From the NCBI GenBank assembly GCA_030762935.1, contig CM060899.1, positions 17,901,001-17,965,000 on the forward strand: a stretch of DNA of 64,000 bases. The letters run 5' to 3'. Under the pieces are notes generated by a model that did not search any database, was not told where the DNA came from, and worked only from the letters and a program-made list of their open reading frames with translations. This document shows, in pieces, positions 44,504-55,800 of the stretch. Both the position numbers and the translations under genes were made by a program. Numbering within the stretch: the stretch's first letter is position 1; every line of letters starts with the position of its first letter. The DNA is from Hymenopus coronatus. Taxonomy: Eukaryota > Arthropoda > Insecta > Mantodea > Hymenopodidae.

Positions 44504-45622
44504 AACAAACAAACAAAACAAAAATGGATGAGCTGTTAAGTTATCAGGGCCTTCCTGGGAAAACAGAAATTATGGAAAGCACGAGTTGAATAAAAAAATT
44601 TGATTCTTTCACCGGAGTATGATCTGTATTAACGTGGTGTGTTACATTTGAAATACTGGGCAGATTAATTCATCCTCTACTTCCCCAATATTTCATCTGC
44701 TGACTGGTCCTGGTCGTTGAAAAGAAATGCTTTTGCTGTTGACATTGATGTACTGCCAAGAAGTTTGCAAGAAGAAGCCATAGAACTGAAGTGTGCGTCA
44801 AAAGCAAGAGATAGGTTTTGAAACCTCAGCTGTAGAGAAGTTTTAGGTAAATTAAAAAATAAATAAATAATCATATATCAACGAACTGTCAATATATAAC
44901 CTCAAATCCAAAACGGTTATTTAATGTGAAGTGATCATATTGTAATAAGTAATGTAGTGTCAATAATAGACCATGAATCCTGTAACTTCCCGACAGTGGT
45001 TTTTGTAATACTAATAATAATAATGGTAATTAATAAATAGGTATTAATAATAAATTTATTTGGCTGCATGTTTATTCTAATATACACTCAAAGACAATTA
45101 TAATACACCTGGCGCTATAATTTTGTTGAAAATGTGAACGTTTGACGGGGACTCGGGTATTACCAAGATTTTCATTGGTGTCATTGTGGTAAAACATACA
45201 TCGCGAGAAAGAAAATTCAAAACCTTCATCCCTCAATCCCGCTCGACGCTCCGTTAGAGCAGGTTGACTGTATAAGCAGTGTGTTAATTTAGTCTACTAT
45301 GTGCGCGAAGTATTTTGGCATTAGAGTTCCAGTATATAACGTAGAGCAAACATTATTATAATGCTGTATTTAATTTTGTGGTATGTATCCACCCAGAAAG
45401 TTTAGGGATCACGACTTCGCAACTTAGGATTTCATTAAATTTGTCGCAAGTTACTTTACATGACTATCCACTTCTCTTCGGTAACGTGTCCTGTCCAATA
45501 CGCTTTTAAGAGCATAGCAAACAGGTGAAAGACATGAGCGGAGTCAGGGAAAAGACCTCAACTTACGATGAGTATTTTTTGTTTTTGAGCGTCAATAAGG
45601 TTTCAAATCTCTTACAAGCAAA
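44504..45622. other. Spacer with hAT/ZBED-like scrap
   Basis: Only the fragment at 44717-44821 is recognised. Confidence 0.4.
44717..44821 (+). pseudogene. hAT/ZBED-type transposase-derived protein fragment
   Basis: The frame reads LKRNAFAVDIDVLPRSLQEE, then AIELKCASKARDRF and a stop. It resembles the segment (NPF-D--DLP--LQ-ELIDLQ) found in hAT-derived ZBED/SCAN-domain and GTF2I-repeat-like proteins. It is only 34 codons, with no start and nothing alignable on either side, so it is a relic. Confidence 0.45.
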
Positions 45623-45877
45623 AATGCTCATGGGGCAGATAGAATGTGACTTTTTTTCTTCCAACATGTTTGTAATGTCAAAACAAGTACGTATGGGATA
45701 TTTTATAACGCGAGTACGATTACTTCTCGAGTTATTTACATATTAATAAGAGCGGGTGACGTTTGGTTTTATGTGAGAACAAATCAAATTTCTTACCTTA
45801 ATTGAAGCTTCTCGGGAGTGCTACACATCTCTAAATTCGGTTATTATTCCTGAACATACATCCTGCAGTAACGGCAT

Positions 45878-45933
45878 ACCGCCTGCGGTGCCATAAGTAG
45901 TTAAAGCGGGCGTTAAACACTACCAAAAAAAAA
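45878..45933 (+). mobile_element. SINE S2 tail fragment inserted in left palindrome arm
   Basis: ACCGCCTGCGGTGCCATAAG and AGCGGGCGTTAAACACTACC plus an A run are the 3' end of family S2. AGTAACGGCAT (45867-45877) and AGTAATGGCAT (45934-45944) form the target duplication. The right arm has the uninterrupted site. Confidence 0.85.
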
Positions 45934-46046
45934 AGTAATGGCATCCCTCAAAAACGTGTGCAAAACATAATTTCACTACACACCATCCACATCTAATAAC
46001 TGCCACTTTTTCGCATTTTTCACATAATCATGGCTGGACTATCAGG

Positions 46047-46073
<27 letters not shown>
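46047..46073. repeat. Poly(A) tract in palindrome spacer
   Basis: 27 consecutive A residues. Confidence 0.98.
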
Positions 46074-46078
<5 letters not shown>

Positions 46079-46434
46079 CCAAAACACAACGGATTGTTGT
46101 TAAGAATTTGAATGACCACGTGATAAATGCGAAAAGGTGTCAGTTATTAGATGTGGAGGGGAACAGTGAAATTATGTTTTACACACTTTTTTATGAGATA
46201 CCATTATTGCAGGATGTATGTTCAGGAATAATAACCACATTTGGAGATGTGTAGCTTCAATTAAGGTAAGAGATTTGATTTCTTCTCACATAAAACCAAA
46301 TGTCACCCGCTCTTATTAATAGTTTTAATAATTTGCAAAGTAATTGCACTCGCATCAAAAAATGTATAAGCGCATGTTATGATATTACAAACATGTTGGA
46401 AGAAAACAAAATTTCATTTTATCTGCACCAGGAG

Positions 46435-46774
46435 AATGTGTATGTTACTACAACCGCTTAGCTCCCTGGCTGTTAACGAGTCTGGCCCCAATTTGTTTGT
46501 GCTATTTATTCCAGCCCATTTTCGGAGTTTTCTCTCAAATATTGCCCAATTTATTTAATTCTTCTGTTTTCCTTAACATTAAACATCTTCATTGCTACCA
46601 TCATCATGTTACCCTCCAATTTTCAACCTCTTCACACAGTTAAACATGGGACAACACTGTCCTACTCCCCGCACAAAATATATCGTTTTGATTCACTGCC
46701 TCTTATCCCGCTTAAAAGTAATGCTTCTGTCCTTATCCAGGTTCTCTTTCCCTGTCTTGTATATTGCATATATC
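46435..46774. other. Spacer between palindrome and mariner
   Basis: T/C-rich sequence with no recognised feature. Confidence 0.4.
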
Positions 46775-46776
46775 TA

Positions 46777-48064
46777 CGAGAGTTGGCTGATAAGTCCTGG
46801 GCCTCACAGATATGGCGCCATTAGGCCACTTACACGGTAGCACGCATAGTCTAACTCTAAACTAGCTTGTATCCATAGTTACAGGGCAATAGCTTGTTTA
46901 ATTTTCGAATGACAGCATTTTAAACAAGACACCTTTAGAGTTTTCACGAAAATGGAGGATTTGGAAAAACGAGCAGTGATTAAATACTTCCATTTGAAAG
47001 GCTTAACGCCTAAAGAAACCAAGGAGGAAATGGACAGTACATTGAGAGACTCTGCTCCTTTATATTCAATGATTAAAAGAAGGGTTGCAGAGTTTAAAAT
47101 GGGATGTACGAGCACTAGTTATGAGCCTCGCTCTGGACGCCCTGTAGAAGTGACAACTCCAGAGATCATTGAAAAAATTCATCGTCTAGTACTGGAAAAT
47201 CACAGAGTGAAGTTGTTTGAGATAGCAGAGGCTGTAAACATATCAAAAGAATATTAATGGTAATATAGTAATATTTTAAGTAATGTTTTGGGTTTTTACA
47301 AGGTCTATCCATGATTAGTGCCGAGTTTATTGACATCTGATCAAAAGTTGCAAAGAGAAACTGTTTCTGTTAAGAATGTGGAGCTCTACCGTAAAATTCT
47401 GAGTGAATTTTTGAGACGGCTTATTACCATGGATGAAACCTGGACACATAACTACACTCTAGAAAGTAAATCACAGTCAAAACAGTGGATGGCGCCAGGT
47501 GAACCAACTCCAAAGAAGGCAAAGTCAATTTTGTCAGCTAACAAGGTTATGGCGAGTGGTTTCTGGGATGCACAGGCAATTATTTTATTGATTATTTGGA
47601 AAAGGGTAAACGTATCACTGGTGACTATGCAAGCTTACTGGAACGTTTGAGAGATGAGGTGAAAGATCTCATTTGGCGGAAAAAAATCTTGTTTCTTTAC
47701 GACAATGCTCCGGCCCATCTTTCAGTCATTGCAATGGAAAAAGTATGCGAATTAAAGTTGGAATTGCTTGAAAATCCACCTTATTCGCCAGATCTAGCAC
47801 CCAGTGACTATCATCTGTTCCCAAACCTCAAAACATTTCTTGGAGGACGAAGATTTTATAGCAACGAGGATGTCATTGAAGTGGTAAACAGCTGTTTTGA
47901 GGACCTTGATAAATCGCACTACAGCGATGGTTTAATTAAATTAGAACACCGATATGACAAATCTATTAGCTTTTCTGGAGATTGTGTTGAAAAATAATGC
48001 AAAAATAATATTTTTTTAAATACTGTTTTAATTGAAATGCCCGGGACTTATCAACCGACCCTAG
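46777..48064 (+). mobile_element. Full-length but decayed mariner transposon (irritans/SETMAR-like)
   Basis: Terminal inverted repeats CGAGAGTTGGCTGATAAGTC (left) and GACTTATCAACCGACCCTAG (right) agree at 23 of 28 positions when TA is included. Both ends are flanked by the TA target (46775-46776 and 48065-48066). The length of 1288 bp is normal for mariner. It has inserted next to, not into, the palindrome. Confidence 0.95.
46952..47997 (+). pseudogene. Mariner transposase pseudogene
   Basis: The first ~100 codons give the N-terminal helix-turn-helix region (MEDLEKRAVIKYFHLKG ... RSGRPVEV ... IAEAVNISKEY), ending at a premature stop (47255-47257). The same frame resumes at about 47318 with TSDQK and TMDETW (first catalytic Asp), then KVMASGFWDA. 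A frameshift near 47590 moves into the frame holding DYLEKGKRI, YDNAPAH (second Asp) and YSPDLAPSD (third Asp), which is the D-34-D spacing of mariner. All three acidic residues survive, but the stop, the garbled 47258-47310 segment and the frameshift make it inactive. Confidence 0.93.
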
Positions 48065-48066
48065 TA

Positions 48067-48724
48067 CATACCCTTCTGTTCCCATATTTATTAACTGAGA
48101 TTCTCAAAACCGGCAGCAATTAAAACAAAACAGTGGCTTTATGCCGTGAGTGAGCGACTTCCGCTTATGCATTGTCAAATTTGAAACCAGACATTCAAGG
48201 CAAAATAGTTTCAACCGTCTAAATGACTCCCTAAAAGTAGTGGATTTGTGAAATTTGGAAAATACACAGTATGTTAGATATCTTATTAAAATTTATAACA
48301 GTTCTTATAAATAATAATAGTGCTAGTTTTGCAATGCAACAAAATTCTAGCCTGCATGTTTATTTAAATATTTTTTCTCCAAATTCATTATTCTAGTTAA
48401 CTAAAGTCATGTTCATATAGCATACATGAGTTTGTAGATCTTATATTATAGTTTTGTATATTATACCTATTATTTAAGAAAAAATAATACTTTTCTTACT
48501 CCCCAAAACTCTTTATTTTTCAAAACTGAAGCATTATTTCCAAAAAGCAAGTACAGAGGCAGTATACAAAATTTTAAAGAAATTAGTGAAAAATTGTATA
48601 TGCTGGAAAAAAGTATTCAAGAAAATTAAGTTCAAATCTTGGAGTGGCTATAAATAAGCAGTGTCTACCCATCTATAACTTCAGTTGATTATTACTTTAA
48701 CTGTGCCAAGTAGTGAAAACTATT
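48067..48724. other. AT-rich spacer
   Basis: No feature is recognised. Confidence 0.4.
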
Positions 48725-48815
48725 TTCACTTTCTCTATATATACTATGTAGAATAGTGTATATAGAAGGTATTGCAAAACACCAAAAATATTCAATACTA
48801 AAATTTCACCGAAAA
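48725..48815 (-). mobile_element. TTE 3'-end fragment (copy 41)
   Basis: Palindrome CTATATATACTATGTAGAATAG plus the 3' module, then a direct switch into forward TTE sequence. Confidence 0.85.
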
Positions 48816-49197
48816 TTCAAGATATACGTTTTATTTGGTATTTAAATATCTTTAATATATGAGAGTTTAATCAACATCGTTACAGCCATTTTTTAGAAAA
48901 ACAAATGTTCCAAATTTTTTCCATGTAAAGGGTAGTTGGGAGTGGGGAGATTTTCTTGAAAACCTTCGTGTCGCATCCTTGGAAGAGAGCAAACTTAAAT
49001 ACCAACTTTGGTATCTTGTTTTCATTTTAGAGCTAAGTTGTTCACAGACACACACGCGCGGACCTTCGTTCTAAAAAACATGTTTTTCATGGGAGACTCA
49101 AAACATGTATTTCCGGTGAAATCTCAGTGTCAAATTTTTGGGTGCAATACAATACCTTCTTTATACACGGTGTACATAGTACGTATTGAGAAAGCAA
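48816..49197 (+). mobile_element. TTE copy 42, 3' half only, subfamily A
   Basis: From AAAATTCAAGATATACG to ATTGAGAAAGCAAAA. With copy 41 it forms a unit having two outward-facing 3' ends. Confidence 0.86.
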
Positions 49198-49568
49198 AAG
49201 CATCAGAAACTTTTAGAACGTTGGCAGCAAGTGCGTGTGGTTTTTCCAATGAGAGTGCATCTCGCCCAGGTTTGTACCACGTTTAAATCCCGGCTTAGCA
49301 TTTTAAATGTGGTTTATGCTATCAGCAAGCGACAGCCCTGCTTCGTTTATTGAGTTTCGTCTAGACTGGTGTTGGTGTTGGTGAAATTAAATTACTAAAG
49401 GAACAGCAACCGTACGATGCTGAAGCAACGCGTACTTAAGGCAACTGGTAGCGAAACATGCTTTGATTTTTTTAAGGTTCATTTTCGTTGCTTTTTAAAA
49501 TTATTTATAATATTAAAAAAGCTACTCCAAAGTTTTATTACTGAAATTAAAATAAAAAAAAAAAACAA
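49198..49568. other. Spacer
   Basis: No gene is recognised. It ends in an A-rich run used by TTE copy 43. Confidence 0.4.
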
Positions 49569-50253
49569 TCTGATGTGTTCCATTCACGTTACTTTCTCTA
49601 CATCTCTGCAATAAGTTATTGCTAGAAGCAGATGCTTCTCTATGCTATTCGAGAAAAAATTAACAAAAATAGTCTTATTATTTGCTTCCTTGTAAGTAGG
49701 AGCGAAATAAGGGAGTACCATAGGTTAAAGTAAAAGCCAAAAGCTGGTTGCTATATGACTGAAATTCGTTTGTTTGTATGTATTGACAGCAGTTGACAAC
49801 TTCCTGTATGAGAAAAGTATACGTTTTTCAAAGCTGGAACCATAAACAAGGAATATTTAAAAAACGATCAACTCCACGAAAAAATGTATGTAACATAAAT
49901 TGTGTGTTTTAACGTGCTCTATATTTTTTGTGTGGTAAGTTATTGTCCATCTCTTATGGTTTAGCAGTTATACAAAATTCTGTAAAAGTGATCCAAAATA
50001 AAGTGGTCTTCAGTAGCTATTCCCAGAAAATTCAAGATATGCTTTTTATTTGTCCTGTAAATATATTTAATATATGCGATTTTAATCAAAATCATTAGTC
50101 ATTTTTTAGAAAAGGTTCCATGTAAAGGGTAGTTGGGAGTGGGGGGATTTTCTTGAAAATCTCATGTTGCATCCTTGAAATATATCCAACTTAAATACCA
50201 AGTTTGGGCTTTAACGGTGTTTTCGTTTTTAAGCTATGCTGCCCACAGACACA

Positions 50254-50293
<40 letters not shown>

Positions 50294-50418
50294 TGGACAT
50301 TTTTTTTTCTAAAAATGCTTCTTTTATATTCAGGGAGTCTTAAAATATGTATTTCTGGTGAAATCTCGATATCGATTTTTTGGGTGCAATGCAATACCTG
50401 CTCTGTATACTATGTACA
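49569..50418 (+). mobile_element. TTE copy 43, subfamily A, terminus truncated
   Basis: Starts TCTGATGTG. The CA tract at 50237-50288 is long. The terminal palindrome is cut after CTATGTACACAG. Confidence 0.9.
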
Positions 50419-50647
50419 CAGACACACACATATCTACGCCCTTTAAATAATAGTTACACATCGTTAGTGTTTAGCTTTCCACACATAATGTCTGAGAATC
50501 CAAGCATAGAGTTTATGAACACACACCAGCGAAAAGAGGGAATTTTGACCTTTCTATTGGTACCAGAGTCATTCTACCGTTCCTAGAAAAGGATGATGTT
50601 GACAATGGAGATGAAAGCTTGTTGATTCAACTAAATATTAGGTTATC

Positions 50648-50763
50648 CTTACTTTCTCTACACGTACTATCTTCATAGTGAATAGAGAAGGTATTGTATT
50701 CCACCCAAATATTCGATACCAAAATTTCACCGGAAATATACATTTTAAGGTCTCCTGTATAAA
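50648..50763 (-). mobile_element. TTE 3'-end fragment (copy 44)
   Basis: Palindrome and 3' module up to AAGGTCTCCTGTATAAAAA, followed at once by the 5' end of forward copy 45. Confidence 0.85.
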
Positions 50764-50768
50764 AACAC

Positions 50769-51411
50769 TCCGATGTGTTCCATTCACATGACTTTCTCTA
50801 CATCTGAAATATATTATTGTTAAAAAGCCTGTTATTCTGTTTACTTAAAGCTAAAAAATTGGCAGAAAGGATCTTATTAGCCGGTTACTATGTGAATGAT
50901 GTTCCTTTGTTTGTTTGGACAGGAGTTGACAAATTCCTGTATGAGAAAAGTATATTAAAGCTGAAACTAGTGACAAGGAATATCTCAAAAGGGTCAATTC
51001 CACGAAAAAAATGTATATATCATAAAGCATGTTTTAATGAGCTCTGTATTTTTGTGTGTTAAGTCTTTGTCTATCTCTTACGGTTTGCCAGTAATGCAAA
51101 ATTCCACAAAATGCATCCAGAGTAAAAAGTTTCTTAGAGGCTATTCCCAGAAATTTGAATACATTTTATTTGCCATATTAATATCATTAATATACGGTAT
51201 TTCAATCAAAATCGTTAGAGCCGTTTTTGAGACAGTCAAAATTTTCGAAAGTTTTTCCATGCAAAGGGTAGTTGGGGGGATTTTCAAGAAAATCTTCCTG
51301 TCGCATTCTTGGAAGATACCAAACTTAAATCTCAAGTTTGGTATTTAACGGTGTTTTCGATTTTGAGCTATGCCGCCCACAGGCACACACATGAAACTTT
51401 TTCTGAAAATG
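50769..51411 (+). mobile_element. TTE copy 45, subfamily A, 3' end replaced
   Basis: Starts TCCGATGTG and runs to GAAAATGCTTTTTT. There reverse copy 46 begins in the T run. The rest of copy 45 is not found downstream. Confidence 0.87.
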
Positions 51412-51957
51412 CTTTTTTACTTTCTCTATACGTACTATGTGCATAGTGTATAGAGAAGGTATTGCACTCCACCAAAAAATTCGATTCCGAGATTTCACCA
51501 GAAAGACTACTTTATTCTGGATGAATTTTGCATAACTACTAAACCGTAAGAGATGGACAAAAACTTAAAAAAAACTTAAAAAAAACTTAACACACAAACA
51601 ATATAGAGCACGTTAAAACACACAATTTATCTTATATACATTTTTTCCATGGAATTGGTCGTTTTTGAGATATTCCTTTTTCTTGGTTTCAGCTTTGAAA
51701 AACATACATTTCTCATACAGGAATTTGTCAACTCCTGTCCATACAAACAAGGGAACATCAGTCACATAGCAACCAGCTTTTGGGTTTCCCTTTAACCCAT
51801 GGTATTCCCTTATTTCGTTTCTACTTTCAATAAAGCAAGAAATAAGACTATTTCTGCTAATTTTTCTCGATTAGCATGAAATAAATAAAAGATAAGCTTA
51901 TTAACAATAAGTTGTTACAGAGATACTGAGAAAGTCATGTGAATGGAACACATCAGA
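51412..51957 (-). mobile_element. TTE copy 46, internally deleted (~330 bp missing)
   Basis: The 3' end up to GATTTCACCAGAAA is fused to GACTACTTTATTCTGGATG, removing microsatellite and internal hairpin. A short AAAAAACTTA triplication lies at 51563-51590. The 5' end is intact. Confidence 0.88.
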
Positions 51958-52108
51958 TTTTTTTACTTTCTCTAGACGTACTATGTACATAATGTATAGA
52001 GAAGGTATTGTAATGCACCCAAAAATTCGACACCGAGATTTCACAGGAAATGCATGTTTTGGGTCCCCCTGAATCAAAAGAAAAACTTTTTTGGAAAAGG
52101 CTTCGTGA

Positions 52109-52200
<92 letters not shown>

Positions 52201-52884
52201 CTGTGGACAGCATAGCTAAAAACGAAAAGACCGTTAAATACCAAACCTGGCACTTAAGTTTGGCATCTTCCAAGGATGCGACACGAGGATTTTTCATGAA
52301 AATCCCCCCACCCCAACTACCCTTTACATTGATCTTTTTTCGAAAATGTTGATTTTATAAAAAATGTTTCCAACGATTTCCATTAAAATACTGTATATTA
52401 AAGGTATTTACACCTAATAAGATTTATATCATCAGTTTTCTGGAAATAGCCTCTGAGGACTGCTGTATTCTGTAGGAATTTTTGCATAACTGCTAAACCG
52501 TAAGACAGAAACTTACTGCACAAACAATGTAGATCATAATAAAATGCACAATTTATGTCATTTACATTTTTTTCGTGGAGTCTATCGTTTTAGAGACATT
52601 TCCTTGTTTTTGATTTCAGCTTTAAAAAACTTACACTTTTCTCATACGGGAATTTGGAAAGTACTGTTCATACAAAGGAACTTCAGTCACATAGCAACCA
52701 GCTTTTGACTATCACTTTAACCTATGGTACTCTCTTATTTCGCTTCTACTTACAAGAAAGCAAGCAATAAGACTATTTCTGCTATTTTTTTCTGGATTAG
52801 CATGAAGTAAATTATAGCATAAGCTTTTTAACAATAATTTGTTGCAGAGATGTAGTGAAAGTCATGTGAATGGAACACATCAGA
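51958..52884 (-). mobile_element. TTE copy 47, subfamily A, with large (CT)n tract
   Basis: A 927-bp copy, head-to-tail behind copy 46. The microsatellite position holds 36-37 CT units followed by GT units instead of the usual CA/GT tract. Confidence 0.9.
52111..52201. repeat. (CT)n-(GT)n compound microsatellite
   Basis: CT from 52111 to about 52184, then GT to 52201, in the microsatellite slot of TTE copy 47. Confidence 0.97.
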
Positions 52885-54134
52885 TTTTTAAAAATGTAAA
52901 GGTTAGACCGTTTTTACACACATGTCTTTTCTTCTCCAGCATCTATTTGGTTATTTATGGTTGGCCACATTTAAAAACTTTGTAGCTCCTTTTTTGGTTC
53001 TATATTTATTTAAATGTATTAAAGCCACATAATTTGCACATAATGTAGAATGAAATATGATTGCGCAATCTCAGGCTGCCAATTTAAACTCTCAAAAAGA
53101 CACAGGTGGATCGAGGTGCTAGAGAAACAAGAAGAAGGAGATAGAAACCGTTACAAGTCTGCCAACATCGAGAAAAGTAATCTTCTCAATAAAAAATCTG
53201 TTCACGAATTATAATCTTAGTAGTTCTATCTCTTTATACATGTATTAAGAAATTTACTCTATTGTCACAAATATAATCAAAAGTTCTTTATCCACGGATT
53301 CATTGCTGCCGTCCAAATTAGAAAATCTTCAAAATGTCCGCCATCAAAATTCTCTAAGGAAGATAATGTTCTAATATAGGGATTCTGCCATCTACTGAAG
53401 TAAATGTGAACTATTTCAACGTGGTCAGCAAGAGCTGGTAGCACATGTGTATTTATCCAGTGTGATTGTATAATAATCAAATACGGTGTAAAAATACAGA
53501 AAAACGTTAAAGATTTTCACTGTCCCGCTTTATTAATGGGAGATGCATGGAAAATGACTATATTTAGGTATTATAATATCTCGGTTTTGTTCATTTACAC
53601 GTAAATGTAATGATAGGGGGAGTACTAAAGCCTGTAAATGAGCAATAAAAAGCAGTTAAGAATGATTATCTCTTTAGTGCGGTCTTTATAAAATGTTTGT
53701 AGTTGGATCGACCTACTTTGTGAGGTTAATCCAGACGAAACGTTAAACATAATGCATAGAAGTCACAGTGGACTTGGTAATCAAGGTATGAACATGATTC
53801 ACTTGAATTAGGTCGAGCAATCCTTGTTAGAACGCGATATATTCTGTTCGTACACTGATCATCAAACGCGTCTGCTTTATACACGGGGATGATACTTTTA
53901 GGGTAGCTGCCTTGGAAACTTGAGTTACTCGCTCTCATTCACATTGATTCTTCAAATTAATGGAATAAAATTGATTAGTATATATAATATTGATATAATA
54001 TTAATACGGAATCTCTTTCCCAGATTCTGTTCAAGCAATATTTGGAATCATAGCCTTTAAGGTTCTGGAAATACGAACACTTGCTTCACAAAACAGCCTG
54101 TCTCAGAAATATAGTAGTCCGTGTTTGTATTAGT
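52885..54134. other. Unique spacer
   Basis: Short frames on the minus strand at 53277-53480 and 53726-53938 have no motif I recognise. No splice-supported exon is evident. Confidence 0.4.
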
Positions 54135-54320
54135 ATTACAAAATTAGCATGCTGGTCTCTGATTCTCAAGATCGCGGGTTTAAACTTGACGGAGGCTGGT
54201 GGATTATTTTCGGGCTCAAAAATCTAGTACTAGTGTATCAAGAGGCCTCTGAGCAAAATTAAGCATCTTTCACACGCATATAAAATGGGACGCTGAGAAC
54301 CGCAGCAGTTAAAAAGTCCA
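54135..54320 (+). mobile_element. tRNA-derived SINE, family S5
   Basis: Head TAGCATGCTGGTCTCTGATT and B-box-like GCGGGTTTAAACTTG. The body GATTATTTTCGGGC and the tail AAAATGGGACGCTGAGAACC are shared with 60055-60265. Confidence 0.68.
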
Positions 54321-54424
54321 TAAATAGAACTCTTTGTAATAATTAGCGTGTTTCAACAGTCTGTTATCAGTATGAGGTATATTCCTGGTAGATATGTCAC
54401 TTTTGATCGGCGGATGTTATTACA

Positions 54425-54620
54425 ATCATCTGGATAACGCCGCGCCGTTACACGACTCGCCTCTCACCAAGGCGGCCCGGGTTCGATCCCAGGCAACCAC
54501 ATGTAAAATTTGTGGTGGACAAAGCGGCGCAAGGACGGGTTTCCCCCACCACCATTCCATGTATCATCAGTGTCATGCCATATGTAGTAAAAGCGGGCGC
54601 TAAACAATATAAATAAAACG
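54425..54620 (+). mobile_element. SINE family S2, full length
   Basis: The head contains CTCACCAAGGCGGCCCGGG and B-box GGGTTCGATCCC. The body GGTGGACAAAGCGGCGCAAG and tail TAGTAAAAGCGGGCGCTAAA follow, ending ATATAAATAAAACG. Confidence 0.82.
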
Positions 54621-54652
54621 ACCTCTATTTTATCATAAACATTTATTTAATA

Positions 54653-54745
54653 AGCTTTTACATGATTTGAATATCGTTTTAGCCGAGTGTATTTCCCTTC
54701 TACTTACTAATATTATTCTCGATTAGCACGAAGTAATTAAACAAT
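54653..54745 (-). mobile_element. TTE body fragment (copy 48)
   Basis: GAATATCGTTTTAGCCGAGT to CTCGATTAGCACGAAGTAA. Both termini are missing. Confidence 0.72.
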
Positions 54746-55016
54746 TATTTGTCCGGTAAATGTCTTTAATATGCGATATTTTCATAAAAATCGTTAGAGC
54801 CATTTTTGAGAAAATAAAAATTTTCGAAAGTTTTTCCTTGTAAAGGGCGGTTGGGGGTGGGGGATTTTCTTGAAAATCTTCGTGTCGCATCCTTGGAAGA
54901 TACTGAACTTAAATACCAAGACTTTCGTTTTTGAGCTCTGCTGTTCACAGACACATACGGACTTTTTTCTAAATGCTTTTTTGGATTCAGGGGTCAAAAA
55001 ATACATATTTAATGTG
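54746..55016 (+). mobile_element. TTE copy 49, middle part
   Basis: From TTATTTGTCCGGTAAATG to GGATTCAGGGGTC. The internal hairpin is half deleted (AAATACCAAGACTTTCG). Confidence 0.8.
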
Positions 55017-55800
55017 AGATTTCCCCTGGAATAGCATTTTTGAGACCTCTTGAATCCAAAAAAATAAATAAATAGAAAAAGTTTCGTAAATGCATTTTTA
55101 GATAGTATAGCCTAAAAACTAAAAGACAGTTACATACCAAATTTTGTATTTAAGTTTGGTATCTTCAAGGATGCAACAAAAAGATTTTGAAGAAAATCCT
55201 CGAACCCTCAACTATCCTTTACGTGGAAAAATTTTCGAAAATTTTGATTTTCTCAAAAATGGCTGTAACGTTTTTGATTAAAGTAATGTGTATTAAACAT
55301 ATTTACCTGACAAATATATTGTATAAATATCTTGAATTTTCTGGGAATATCTTCTGAAAACATGTTCATTATGGATGAATTTTGATAAAGTTTGCCTAAC
55401 AGATAAACCGAAGGAGATACACATAAACTTACTACAGGAACATGTACATCTGTTTAAAACACACAATTTATTATATATACATATTTTCGTGGAGTTGACC
55501 GCCTTCCTTGTTATTGGTTTGAGTTTTTGAACACTCAAACTTTTGTCATACAGGAACTTGTCAACTGCTGGCCACGAAAAGGAACGGATTTCAGTCCCAT
55601 AGCAACCACATTTTAAAACATTTGACTATCGCTTTAACCATGTGTATGCCCTTATTTCCCTTCTACTTACACGGAACTAAGTAATAACAGTTTCTGTTAA
55701 TTTTTATCTCAATTATCATGAAGTAGATAGAAGAATAAGCTTAGTAACAATAATTTGTTACAGAGATGTAGAGAAAGTCTTGTAAATGGAACACATCAGA
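55017..55800 (-). mobile_element. TTE copy 50, palindrome missing, subfamily A
   Basis: Starts in the 3' module and ends GGAACACATCAGA. The microsatellite has been replaced by ATAAATAAATAG. Confidence 0.84.

Larger units (their letters stand above)
45623..46434. repeat. Large foldback palindrome with ~330-400 bp arms
   Basis: The left arm (45623-46031) and right arm (46109-46434) are reverse complements at roughly 80% by eye, for example TAAGAGCGGGTGACGTTTGG against its partner at 46299-46318. The spacer contains 27 A residues and ~35 bp of unique sequence. The left arm carries a SINE-tail insertion and a 13-bp insertion absent from the right arm. It could be a foldback-type DNA element or an inverted duplication. 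Confidence 0.85.

Noticed and set aside
51953..52297. Open frame with a long Glu-Arg repeat
   Set aside because: Translation of the (CT)n tract in TTE copy 47.
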